A stretch of 64,000 bases of DNA from Bacteriovorax sp. BAL6_X (lineage in GTDB: Bacteria > Bdellovibrionota > Bacteriovoracia > Bacteriovoracales > Bacteriovoracaceae). This document shows positions 8,455 through 15,223 of the stretch, one piece after another (the first letter of the stretch is position 1; every line of letters starts with the position of its first letter). The notes beneath the pieces were generated by a model that made no database searches, was not told the origin of the DNA, and saw only the letters and a program-made list of their open reading frames with translations. The position numbers and the translations under genes are program-made. The stretch spans positions 806,001 through 870,000 of the forward strand of contig NZ_AUMC01000010.1 of assembly GCF_000443995.1 (NCBI RefSeq), given 5' to 3'.

Positions 8455-9789
8455 CTATTTTAATTTTGCGATAGCAATAATTCTTTTGTACGTTTTAAAT
8501 TTAGCAGATGATGAAAATAACTTTCCAAGAATGGGGATCTGACCAAAAATGGGAAGTCTTCTGCCGGTATTGTCATCAGTTGTTAAATCGATTTCAAACA
8601 TTTGGATAGGAATACCTTTTTCGATTAGAAAACTTGACTCTTGTGCACTCCCGTTTATATAGGTATCACCATTTGTCTGTCCCATCGGTCTCGTTAGCTT
8701 TGTGCTATATTTTACTTTGTATCTGTTATTTACTTTTTCAAGAAGCATCTCAATTTTTAGTCCAGCAAATCGCCATTGAGTATTATTGCCGTTGTTGTTT
8801 GTTGTAGTTGTAAAGGGGATATCGGAACCCATTTGTACTGTTGATTTGTTATTTGTACGTAAAAGGATTTTTTGAGTTGCTAGTGTCGATACATTATAAT
8901 CAGTATTTCTAAAAACAATACTCTGACTTTTGGCGAGTGCTGATGCCCCCTCATCGAGTAAGTCAGAAAGACCGACGTCGACTTGATCAAGACCAAAATT
9001 AATCTCTTTTCCATCCATTCTTTCAATTTGTATAATTCTCATTTCGAGTTTATGGTTGACCAGATTTTCAAACCTTTGAGAGAGAAAGAACTTAACCATA
9101 AGCTTACTTTGTAGTGGCGCTAAGAACTTCTTATCCTTTAAGATCTCTTCGTTAGTAAAGCAGTGGATATCAATTTTTGATTTTTCACAGCGAATATCAT
9201 CGTAGTAATTTTGAAAAAAACTGTGATGAATTTCGCTAATAATTTTCTTTGCGACTTTCTCTTTAAGTTCGCCCTTAAAGATAATACTTTTATTCTTATT
9301 GAGAAGTGGCCTAAGAACTAGGTACTGATCAAGTGTCGTTATATCTTGGGAGATGATTAGTTTATCGCCTTTAACTTCTCCATTAATACCAAAGTGACGT
9401 AAGTTGTTTAACACTTCAAGTACTTTAAATTGACCTGATTTTGAGAGGACATAAACTTCATGTATCTTCTTCTTGCCTGAACTGGTCCAAAGTGTAACAA
9501 TCGATTGGCCCTGCATTTTTCCTTTAATAAAGAGTTTGTTCTGAGCTTGAATTGCTTTGCTCGATAAAACTTCTTTATTGGAAATACTGAAGTTTGATAT
9601 CCCTGATAATGAAATTTCAGTAACTTGGCCAATGGCCAGAGTAATTTGATTTGAGCCAGTTGCGTAAATATTGAAATTTACGATACATATTAAGCTAATG
9701 ACTTTGACAAAAGGCAGGAAACTTAGTAAAAAGCTATACTCGAAAACTGTTTTTAATTTAGATTTAAATATATTGAGGAGATTTATCAT
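8455..9789 (-). CDS. cpaC: Outer-membrane secretin of a Tad-like pilus (CpaC/RcpA family)
   Basis: It probably forms the ring through which the pilus leaves the cell. The N-terminal region has the pilus-type N domain (about residues 45-110: ITLAIGQVTEISL, later LFIKGKMQGQSIVTLW). A middle domain of mixed strands follows, then a C-terminal secretin domain with VQMGSDIPF, the Gly/Asn-rich gate loop (TTTTNNNGNNT), and RRLPIFGQIPILGKLFSSS near the end, typical of secretins. The start is uncertain. The ATG at 9789 lacks a good ribosome site and would give a long N-region before the signal peptide core. That ATG overlaps the ATG of the divergent gene at 9788. The ATPase gene follows nine bases downstream. 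Confidence 0.82.
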   Translation of the reverse strand: MINLLNIFKSKLKTVFEYSFLLSFLPFVKVISLICIVNFNIYATGSNQITLAIGQVTEISLSGISNFSISNKEVLSSKAIQAQNKLFIKGKMQGQSIVTLWTSSGKKKIHEVYVLSKSGQFKVLEVLNNLRHFGINGEVKGDKLIISQDITTLDQYLVLRPLLNKNKSIIFKGELKEKVAKKIISEIHHSFFQNYYDDIRCEKSKIDIHCFTNEEILKDKKFLAPLQSKLMVKFFLSQRFENLVNHKLEMRIIQIERMDGKEINFGLDQVDVGLSDLLDEGASALAKSQSIVFRNTDYNVSTLATQKILLRTNNKSTVQMGSDIPFTTTTNNNGNNTQWRFAGLKIEMLLEKVNNRYKVKYSTKLTRPMGQTNGDTYINGSAQESSFLIEKGIPIQMFEIDLTTDDNTGRRLPIFGQIPILGKLFSSSAKFKTYKRIIAIAKLK

Positions 9790-9913
9790 GGTATCAAGAA
9801 CTCGTATTACAAGAAACAAGCGTAATGCTAAAAAAACAAAAATGGGTGCTAAAAGAAAAGCGCATAACAGAAACAAGGGAACTACTCCTAAGTTTAAAAT
9901 TCATCTAGATTAA
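9788..9913 (+). CDS. Very basic 41-residue protein
   Basis: A small reading frame with GAGGAG about seven bases before its ATG, ending just before a strong terminator, so it looks like a real gene. Of 41 residues, 15 are Lys or Arg and two are His, spread along the chain (SRTRITRNKRN, KRKAHNRNK). There is no signal peptide or membrane segment. Such composition fits a nucleic-acid or ribosome-associated peptide, but I do not recognise a family. It overlaps the start codon of the divergent secretin gene in a shared CATG, so expression of the two may be linked. Confidence 0.7.
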   Translation: MVSRTRITRNKRNAKKTKMGAKRKAHNRNKGTTPKFKIHLD

Positions 9914-9942
9914 TATTTAATTATTTTTCAGATATATAAAGA

Positions 9943-9966
9943 GGGCCAAGACGTTGGCCCTTTTTT
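9943..9966 (+). terminator. Intrinsic terminator
   Basis: GGGCCAA (9943-9949) pairs with TTGGCCC (9954-9960) around GACG, followed by six T. It ends the basic-protein gene and, read in reverse, may also end the convergent gene whose stop is at 9965-9967. Confidence 0.88.
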
Positions 9967-10255
9967 ATTGCCCAAATGTGTTTTGAAGCACTCGCTTATC
10001 TTGTCTAACAACTAAAGGCTCGGCTTCTTCACCTCTAAAGCATATGTGAAGTAGGGCGCTTTTATAGATATCTTCACATGGGTTCTTTTTCTTTATAAAT
10101 CGAAAATCTTCTTTCTTGATTCCATTCTTTGCCATTAACTCGCTAAGTACTTCAAACATGTGGTTTTTATCAGAGTCGTATGTATAAACAATGACCTCTC
10201 GTGCATGAATGCTTGTACATAATAGGATAGTAATAAGGCTAAATTTCAATTTCAT
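9965..10255 (-). CDS. Small exported protein of the pilus locus
   Basis: I do not recognise this 96-residue protein. It starts with a signal peptide (MKLKFSLITILLCTSIHA) and the mature part has two Cys (PCEDIY and HICFRGEE), which could form a disulphide in the periplasm. A GGAGGAG site precedes its ATG. It overlaps the end of the upstream gene by 17 bases, so it belongs to the Flp operon read leftwards from 11880. The operon appears to end here at the terminator at 9943-9966. Its function is inferred only from position: a periplasmic accessory factor of the pilus. Confidence 0.65.
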   Translation of the reverse strand: MKLKFSLITILLCTSIHAREVIVYTYDSDKNHMFEVLSELMAKNGIKKEDFRFIKKKNPCEDIYKSALLHICFRGEEAEPLVVRQDKRVLQNTFGQ

Positions 10256-10739
10256 AAGCTCCTCCTCTGGATTTAGGTAGATCTGTAACTGGATAGGAAT
10301 CTAGCTCTAAAGTCTTGTAAGGAGCAATTCTATTCAAATCTGAAATGGAAATTTTTACGAGATAAATAGGGACTTCTTCTTCGTTTAGTTTTTTCACGAT
10401 CTTGGCCTTATTTGTGATGTGTGTAGGGCCTGCATATAAAGACACATACTCTTCACTTCCCACAAGATTGGTCATTTCATTTATTTTAAGCTTAAGAAGC
10501 CTCTCATCTTTTGCCACTGTAATGTGCTCTTTCGGAAGTGCCTGTGGTGAAGGAATTGAAAGGATATATGTGAAGATATTAGTAAGAACCAATGCAACCC
10601 AGAACCTAAGATAGAGGGCCTTCTTCATCTTTTCTTCCTTCTCTTTATTAAAGAGAAGTGGTGAGGAAGGGGAGTTGCTATTTGATTGAGTTCCAGGTTT
10701 TGATGAAGTTTTGGATTTCTCGTTGTTTAGAATTTTCAA
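10239..10739 (-). CDS. Membrane-anchored protein, possibly CpaB/RcpC-like
   Basis: A 166-residue protein with a long polar N-tail, one membrane helix (about residues 43-63: LRFWVALVLTNIFTYILSI), and a roughly 100-residue periplasmic part. In Tad loci the CpaB/RcpC protein has the same plan: an N-terminal anchor, then a SAF-type domain. The stretches around LLKLKINEMTNLVG and VPIYLVKISISDLNRI would fit small beta domains, but I see no diagnostic motif. The start at 10739 has GGAG seven bases upstream; a second ATG at 10628 also has an AGGA-like site and would remove the polar tail. Tentative assignment from context. Confidence 0.6.
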   Translation of the reverse strand: MKILNNEKSKTSSKPGTQSNSNSPSSPLLFNKEKEEKMKKALYLRFWVALVLTNIFTYILSIPSPQALPKEHITVAKDERLLKLKINEMTNLVGSEEYVSLYAGPTHITNKAKIVKKLNEEEVPIYLVKISISDLNRIAPYKTLELDSYPVTDLPKSRGGAYEIEI

Positions 10740-10775
10740 TTTTAATCTCCAGGTTAATCATAAGAATTAATGTAC

Positions 10776-11411
10776 TTACAAAAATTGAAGTCCATAGTAG
10801 TCCTTCAATTGTTGAATGCCCTTGGGTGCCATGTGCTTTGAGTTGAGAGTGAAATCGTCTAAGATTTTTCCCTCTTCGAGTTTGAACTTTAAGGTAATAA
10901 CGAATGAGTGATTTTCTGATAGGTTACTCCCGGTATAGTGAAAGGGCATAAAGGCCTTCCATTTTTTTTCAAAGACAGCTGAAGTATCGAGCCTTCTTTT
11001 GATTTTCCATATTTTCTTTCCTAACGGATCCGTTTTAAGAAGTCCTAGTATATTAGTTGCATCACACTCCGCTATTGTTAAGAGCTTGTAGCGTAGAAAG
11101 TAGCGAAGCGCACTTTGTAGATACATAAGTCCTTTGGCCCCATACTTCATAAATGGTTTTAGCCACGCTGCTAAAGGAAAGAATTGAGCGTAAAAAAGGC
11201 TTTTTAGGCCGACATTAATATAAGAAATTTTTTTGTAGAAGGACTTGTACTCAACAATTGCTTTCTTTGAGCAGATATAAGATTTATTGTAATACTTTAT
11301 AATTTGGAGCTCTTCGTAGGAGCGGGCCATATTTGAAAAGATAATGGCAATGAATGCCATAAAAAATAAGACCGCTATTAGGGAAGTACTACCTCTTTCA
11401 TCTAAGGCCAT
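10776..11411 (-). CDS. TadE/TadG-like pilus assembly protein with N-terminal prepilin-type helix
   Basis: A 211-residue protein that opens with a short polar stretch and one hydrophobic helix (residues about 8-28: GSTSLIAVLFFMAFIAIIF), then a basic, Tyr- and Lys-rich domain. This is the plan of TadE-family minor pilins, which carry a prepilin leader like the Flp pilin. The leader here (LDERGS before the helix) resembles the Gly-X-Ser type but lacks the conserved Glu at position 5. AGGA lies eight bases before the ATG. It overlaps the upstream gene by 14 bases and is part of the Flp operon. The exact subtype is uncertain. Confidence 0.6.
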   Translation of the reverse strand: MALDERGSTSLIAVLFFMAFIAIIFSNMARSYEELQIIKYYNKSYICSKKAIVEYKSFYKKISYINVGLKSLFYAQFFPLAAWLKPFMKYGAKGLMYLQSALRYFLRYKLLTIAECDATNILGLLKTDPLGKKIWKIKRRLDTSAVFEKKWKAFMPFHYTGSNLSENHSFVITLKFKLEEGKILDDFTLNSKHMAPKGIQQLKDYYGLQFL

Positions 11412-11700
11412 TTGAAAATCCTAAGTGATGCTTCTCTTTTCGATACTTCAGGTATTTTCCATTTTTATTTTTTACAAACTTAATCCGTGTTTTTGAATCA
11501 AACCACCTCTCAAGTGAGAGGAGGCTTTTACAAGAGAATGTTTTTGATGATTTTTTATTATTATGTGATTTTATTAAAGAGTGCACATAAGCTTGAAAGA
11601 CAATACTATTTTTACAACGATACTTTTCGCTAACAGCTGAGCTTGTGAGGAAGACAAAGACAATTAGAGTTATAGATAGAGTGTAAGAAAGTATTTTCAT
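11398..11700 (-). CDS. Small exported basic protein of the pilus locus
   Basis: A 100-residue protein with a Sec signal peptide (MKILSYTLSITLIVFVFLTSSAVS) and a strongly basic mature part with two Cys (YRCKNS and FSCKSL). I recognise no family. It lies ten bases after the pilin gene and overlaps the TadE-like gene by 14 bases, so translation is probably coupled. There is no clear Shine-Dalgarno before its ATG. As a basic periplasmic protein with a possible disulphide, it could be a pseudopilin-like or chaperone-like accessory part. That role is inferred from position only. Confidence 0.6.
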   Translation of the reverse strand: MKILSYTLSITLIVFVFLTSSAVSEKYRCKNSIVFQAYVHSLIKSHNNKKSSKTFSCKSLLSLERWFDSKTRIKFVKNKNGKYLKYRKEKHHLGFSNGLR

Positions 11701-11709
11701 ATTTGTGTA

Positions 11710-11880
11710 TTAATTTACTTTGATACTCTTTGTAATCTTATCAGATGCATCCTCTAGTCTTTTTTGAACTCTTGTTCCAAGGGTTTTTACAGCAGTAATA
11801 CAAATGATACCGACAAGGCTTGTGATAATCATATATTCCATAACACCTTGTCCTTTATTATTCTTTAAAATCTTTTTCAT
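11710..11880 (-). CDS. flp: Flp-type major pilin
   Basis: The structural subunit of a Flp/Tad pilus. The 56-residue prepilin starts MKKILKNNKGQGVMEYMII: a short basic leader, a Gly-Gln-Gly cleavage region, then E and Y five and six residues after the presumed cleavage, the hallmark of Flp pilins. A long hydrophobic helix follows, then an amphipathic tail (VQKRLEDASDKITKSIKVN). An in-frame ATG at 11901 exists, but GGGAG lies between it and the ATG at 11880, which is clearly the start. It is the first gene of the operon and probably the most highly translated one. A prepilin peptidase (TadV/CpaA) is not in this window. Confidence 0.85.
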   Translation of the reverse strand: MKKILKNNKGQGVMEYMIITSLVGIICITAVKTLGTRVQKRLEDASDKITKSIKVN

Positions 11881-12057
11881 TTTCTTTCTCCCATTTGGCA
11901 AAGTTCATAAAACTTTACGGGTTATAAAATAGAAAGTTAGGAGAGTCTTTATCCTGAGCCTCAATGTCGGGATATATTTCAATTATGAAATAAAGGATTA
12001 TTTTTCCTAGTATTTTCAGCAAGTTGCTAATAATTGTGGAGAGATTAAAATATCCTT

Positions 12058-12771
12058 ATGAACGATAAAAGTAACTTCTACGTATTTGAGAAAAAAGAAA
12101 TCCTATTGGTTGTCATCTTTGTCATCCTGGTTGCAATCACTTCATTCTTTTTTGGCCTTAAGATAGGATCTAATTATGCTTTTGAAAAGGCCGGACTAAG
12201 TAATAAAGAGGAAAAAGCTATTGTTGAGCCAATGGATGAGAAGCAAAAGATTGAGCTAACATCTCCTGAAGAGGAGAAGGTTAAAGAAATAGTTCAAGAC
12301 AAAGAGACAAAGAAAGTTTCAAAAGAAGAATTAAATAAGAGAATTGAAGAGTCATTAAAGCAAAAGATGGTTAATGAGTTTTCAAATGAGAATAAAGACT
12401 TCAATGATGTTGGTATTCAAGATGCACCAGTAAATGAAGTTGTTGAAGAAAGAGCTACAGAACCTGTTCAGCAGCAAGTAGTCGAGAGTAGTAGTATTGA
12501 GGAATCGGTTTCAAAAACTGATGAGTATACTGGTAAATACACTATTGTTGTCGGCTCATTTGAGTCAATTGATGATGCTAAGGAATTTGCAGAAGGTTTT
12601 AGAGTTTTAGGCTTTAGTCCAATCGTTAATGAAAAGGATGTGCCTGGAAAAGGTAATCGTTTCCGTGTTAGTCTTGGAGCATTTGAAAGAAGTATTGAAG
12701 CGAAGCAATATGTTAAGAAGCATCCATCTCTTTTTGCAGGGCGTGATTATTTCTTTACAAAATTCGATTAA
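12058..12771 (+). CDS. Inner-membrane protein with C-terminal SPOR domain
   Basis: A 237-residue protein with one membrane helix (about residues 15-37: EILLVVIFVILVAITSFFFGL), a long Glu/Lys-rich periplasmic linker, and a C-terminal SPOR domain (about 165-237: YTIVVGSFESIDDAKEFAEGF through RFRVSLGAF). SPOR domains bind denuded glycan strands of peptidoglycan, often at the division site, so this is probably a cell-wall or division protein. The layout is like FtsN or DedD, but the linker is too divergent to choose. The gene runs opposite to the Flp operon across a 177-base gap that must hold both promoters. Confidence 0.85.
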   Translation: MNDKSNFYVFEKKEILLVVIFVILVAITSFFFGLKIGSNYAFEKAGLSNKEEKAIVEPMDEKQKIELTSPEEEKVKEIVQDKETKKVSKEELNKRIEESLKQKMVNEFSNENKDFNDVGIQDAPVNEVVEERATEPVQQQVVESSSIEESVSKTDEYTGKYTIVVGSFESIDDAKEFAEGFRVLGFSPIVNEKDVPGKGNRFRVSLGAFERSIEAKQYVKKHPSLFAGRDYFFTKFD

Positions 12772-12807
12772 TTGACCATTTAGAACATTTACATTTTTTA
12801 TGATACG

Positions 12808-12837
12808 ATGCCCTTATACTATTTAAGGGCATTTTTT
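12808..12837 (+). promoter_or_regulatory. Hairpin with T tract that ends at the manC start codon and contains its Shine-Dalgarno
   Basis: ATGCCCTTA (12808-12816) pairs perfectly with TAAGGGCAT (12824-12832), followed by T up to 12837, and the manC ATG begins at 12838. It looks like an intrinsic terminator for the SPOR gene. The only Shine-Dalgarno-like sequence for manC, AAGGG (12825-12829), is inside the 3' arm. A TATGAT box at 12799-12804 could start transcripts near 12811 that lack the intact 5' arm. Confidence 0.6.
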
Positions 12838-13902
12838 ATGAATATTTACACACTTATTATGGCCGGTGGGAAGGGAACACGCCTATGGCCAGAGTCGACA
12901 GAATCAAAACCAAAGCAGTATCTATCTCTTGTTGGAAATGAAACTCTACTAGGTCAAACACTTGATCGTTTTGAAAAAAGTGTAGACTTAAAGAATCGAT
13001 TTATCATTACTACTCGTGATCAATCTGAGTTAGCTATTTCTTGCTCTAAAGATCAAATTCTTGAAGAACATATTATTTATGAACCTGCTGGTCGAAATAC
13101 GGCACCTTGTATTCTTCTATCTCTTGCTGCCATAGAGGCCGCTGGCGCAAATTCGGATGATATTATCGCTGTAATGCCTTCAGATCATGTCATTTTAAAT
13201 AAGTCTGGCTTTAAGGCGAGCTTTGAGAAGGCCGTAAAGCTTTCAAGTGATACGCAAACGATTACAACGATTGGGATTCCTCCTCACTTCCCACACACTG
13301 GTTATGGTTATATCAAAACAAGTGAGGCCGTTGGTGATGGATTCAAGGTTGATGAATTTGTTGAAAAGCCAAATTTTGAGAAGGCCAAGGAATACCTATC
13401 AACAGGGAGATATGTTTGGAACGCCGGGATGTTTATGGCGCCACTTGGTGTTTTTAAAGAAGAGTTTGCGGCCCATTCAGCGGAAATGTTTTCTTTCTAT
13501 GAAGAATTGAAGGCTAGTCTTGACGACGAGGCCAAGCTTGAAGAAGTTTATAATAAGATACCAAAGGACTCGATTGACTACGCTATTATGGAGAAATCAA
13601 GTCGCATCAGTTTAGTTAAAGCTGAGTTTGATTGGAATGATCTTGGTTCATGGGAGGCACTTGAACAAGTGGTTGACCGTGTGGAAGGAAACACTATAAT
13701 TGATAGTAATGGAACTTTTTTAAAGGATGCGACTGGGAATATAATTTATGCTCCTGATAAGCATGTTTCTTTAATTAATGTTCAAGATCTTGTTGTCGTT
13801 TCTAATGATAAGGCCGTAATGATAGTGCCAAAAGATGACTCACAACGAGTAAAAGAAATTGTTCAACACTTAAAAGATAATAAACGCAAAGAATTACTAT
13901 AG
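12838..13902 (+). CDS. manC: Mannose-1-phosphate guanylyltransferase
   Basis: It makes GDP-mannose from mannose-1-phosphate and GTP for polysaccharide or LPS synthesis. The 354-residue protein has the pyrophosphorylase signature MAGGKGTRLWPES at its N-terminus, the substrate motifs FVEKP and WNAGMFM, and the late DWNDLGSW stretch. The short form without a C-terminal isomerase domain is the common monofunctional type. An ATG at 12808 is in frame but would add ten residues encoded by the hairpin, so 12838 is preferred, matching the family start just before the GGxGxRLWP motif. A small gene follows after eight bases in what looks like an operon. Confidence 0.92.
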   Translation: MNIYTLIMAGGKGTRLWPESTESKPKQYLSLVGNETLLGQTLDRFEKSVDLKNRFIITTRDQSELAISCSKDQILEEHIIYEPAGRNTAPCILLSLAAIEAAGANSDDIIAVMPSDHVILNKSGFKASFEKAVKLSSDTQTITTIGIPPHFPHTGYGYIKTSEAVGDGFKVDEFVEKPNFEKAKEYLSTGRYVWNAGMFMAPLGVFKEEFAAHSAEMFSFYEELKASLDDEAKLEEVYNKIPKDSIDYAIMEKSSRISLVKAEFDWNDLGSWEALEQVVDRVEGNTIIDSNGTFLKDATGNIIYAPDKHVSLINVQDLVVVSNDKAVMIVPKDDSQRVKEIVQHLKDNKRKELL

Positions 13903-13910
13903 GAGAAGTC

Positions 13911-14111
13911 ATGGAAGTTGTTAAAAAATCTGGTGAGTACACTATCGTTAAAAAGAGATCTGGTCGTTTTGCTGTTAAAGATGCAAACGGTAAGTTCGTT
14001 AACAAAGAAGAAAAAGTTAAAATTTTAACTGATGCAGGACTTATAACTGCTCCAGTTGCAAAAGTAGAAGCACCAGCTGTTGAAGAAGAAACAGAAACTG
14101 CTGCTGAATAA
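13911..14111 (+). CDS. Small charged hypothetical protein
   Basis: A 66-residue protein with AGGAG six bases before its ATG and a terminator about 25 bases after its stop, so it is very likely real. The first 45 residues form a compact, basic, strand-rich unit (KSGEYTIVKKRSGRFAVKDANGK). The tail is Ala/Glu/Val-rich and acidic, probably flexible. It has no signal peptide. I do not recognise a named family. It follows manC closely, but its composition (short, highly charged) suggests a general cytoplasmic role rather than one in sugar metabolism. Confidence 0.7.
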   Translation: MEVVKKSGEYTIVKKRSGRFAVKDANGKFVNKEEKVKILTDAGLITAPVAKVEAPAVEEETETAAE

Positions 14112-14137
14112 CTAATTTAAAAATTAATAATAGAAGT

Positions 14138-14160
14138 GGCCCCATGCTAGGGCCTTTTCT
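14138..14160 (+). terminator. Intrinsic terminator
   Basis: GGCCC (14138-14142) pairs with GGGCC (14150-14154) around CATGCTA, followed by TTTTCTT. It ends the manC and small-protein transcript. Confidence 0.75.
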
Positions 14161-14186
14161 TACAACTTTTTAATAGGGAGTACTTT

Positions 14187-14471
14187 ATGCTAGTTCTTAT
14201 CGTTAATATTAAGGCCAAGCCTGAAAAAACAGAATTGATTAAAACTGAATTATTAAAACTAGTAGAAGAAACTTATAAAGAAGTTGGATGTACCAAATTC
14301 GACCCACATCAGGAAGAAGAAGATCCGTCGAGTTTTTGGTTGTATGAAATATGGGAAACAGAGGCACACTGGAAGGCCCATATGGAAACTGAGCATGTTA
14401 AGCACTTCTTAGCATTCTTTGATGAAAATGTTGAAAAATTTGATGTTAAAAGAGCAGAAAAATTAAGATAG
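14187..14471 (+). CDS. Antibiotic biosynthesis monooxygenase (ABM) domain protein
   Basis: A 94-residue single-domain protein of the dimeric alpha-beta barrel superfamily, like YgiN quinol monooxygenase. It opens with VLIVNIKAKPEKTELIKTELLKLVEET and has the family region CTKFDPHQEEEDPSSFWLYEIWETEAHWKAHMET split over strands and helices, with the usual HWKAH-type motif near residue 58. Such enzymes oxidise quinols or other aromatics without cofactors, or act as simple sensors; the substrate is unknown. It is flanked by terminators on both sides and so is probably a single-gene unit. GGGAG lies about eight bases before the ATG. Confidence 0.85.
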   Translation: MLVLIVNIKAKPEKTELIKTELLKLVEETYKEVGCTKFDPHQEEEDPSSFWLYEIWETEAHWKAHMETEHVKHFLAFFDENVEKFDVKRAEKLR

Positions 14472-14494
14472 CTCCCTATAAGGGAGCTTTTTAT
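14470..14494 (+). terminator. Intrinsic terminator overlapping a stop codon
   Basis: AGCTCCC (14470-14476) pairs with GGGAGCT (14482-14488) around a short loop, followed by a T-rich run. The stem begins inside the stop codon of the ABM gene. It may also serve the convergent queC operon. Confidence 0.88.
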
Positions 14495-14506
14495 TTATTT
14501 GTTATC

Positions 14507-15205
14507 TTAAGAAAGATAGTTTGGTCTTTGATCGTATTCAATTGGATCTTCAATTCCGGCTTTTTGAAAGCCTCTAAGCCTTAGAGCGCACGAATCACAA
14601 ACACCACAGGCCTTATCTCCACGAGCATAACAAGAATAAGAAAATTTAAGTGGTGCACCTAGGTCTACTGCTTTTTGAACAATTTCATTCTTTGCCATAT
14701 CAATAACTGGTGTGATGATTTCAATATCTCCATCTTTTGTTCCTTGCTTGATTAGCTCATTATAAGCTGCATAGTAGCTAGGACGACAGTCTGGATACCC
14801 TGATGAGTCTTCATTAACTGCGCCAATGTAAATATTTTTTGCACCAACTACTTCTGACCAAGATACGGCCATCGCAATGATGTGAGTATTTCTAAATGGT
14901 ACGTAGCTATCAGGGATCTCTTCTGATTCACCTTTGTATTGTTTAACATCAATTCCATCATCAGTTAGTGAGCTCCCACCAATCTGTTTAAGAAAAGATA
15001 CGTCAATTACTTTACGAAGTGATTTGTCGACTCCGTAATAATCTGCGATTTTTTGGAAACAATCTAATTCGCGTTCTTCAGTTTTTTGTCCGTAGTTAAG
15101 ATGAAGAAACGCAAGATTCTTATGCTTCTCATTTGCAATTGCAGCACAAACCAACGAATCCATACCACCACTAACTAGAACAACTGCAAGTTTATCACTT
15201 TTCAA
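14507..15205 (-). CDS. queC: 7-cyano-7-deazaguanine synthase QueC
   Basis: It converts 7-carboxy-7-deazaguanine to preQ0 with ATP and ammonia, a step to the tRNA base queuosine. The 232 residues match the family length. The PP-loop SGGMDSLVCAA lies near the N-terminus, followed by HLNYGQKTEERE. The C-terminus has the four zinc-binding Cys in CYARGDKACGVCDSC. The start codon is TTG (15203-15205) with TAAGGAG about eight bases before it. It lies 18 bases after the phosphoglucomutase gene and is probably co-transcribed with it. The later pathway enzyme queG is also in this window at 31454. Confidence 0.95.
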   Translation of the reverse strand: MKSDKLAVVLVSGGMDSLVCAAIANEKHKNLAFLHLNYGQKTEERELDCFQKIADYYGVDKSLRKVIDVSFLKQIGGSSLTDDGIDVKQYKGESEEIPDSYVPFRNTHIIAMAVSWSEVVGAKNIYIGAVNEDSSGYPDCRPSYYAAYNELIKQGTKDGDIEIITPVIDMAKNEIVQKAVDLGAPLKFSYSCYARGDKACGVCDSCALRLRGFQKAGIEDPIEYDQRPNYLS

Positions 15206-15223
15206 AATTATTACTCCTTAACC

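Noticed and set aside
9671-9787. Upstream extension of the basic 41-residue gene
   Set aside because: The in-frame extension lies over the secretin coding region and lacks a ribosome site; GAGGAG before 9788 fixes the start.
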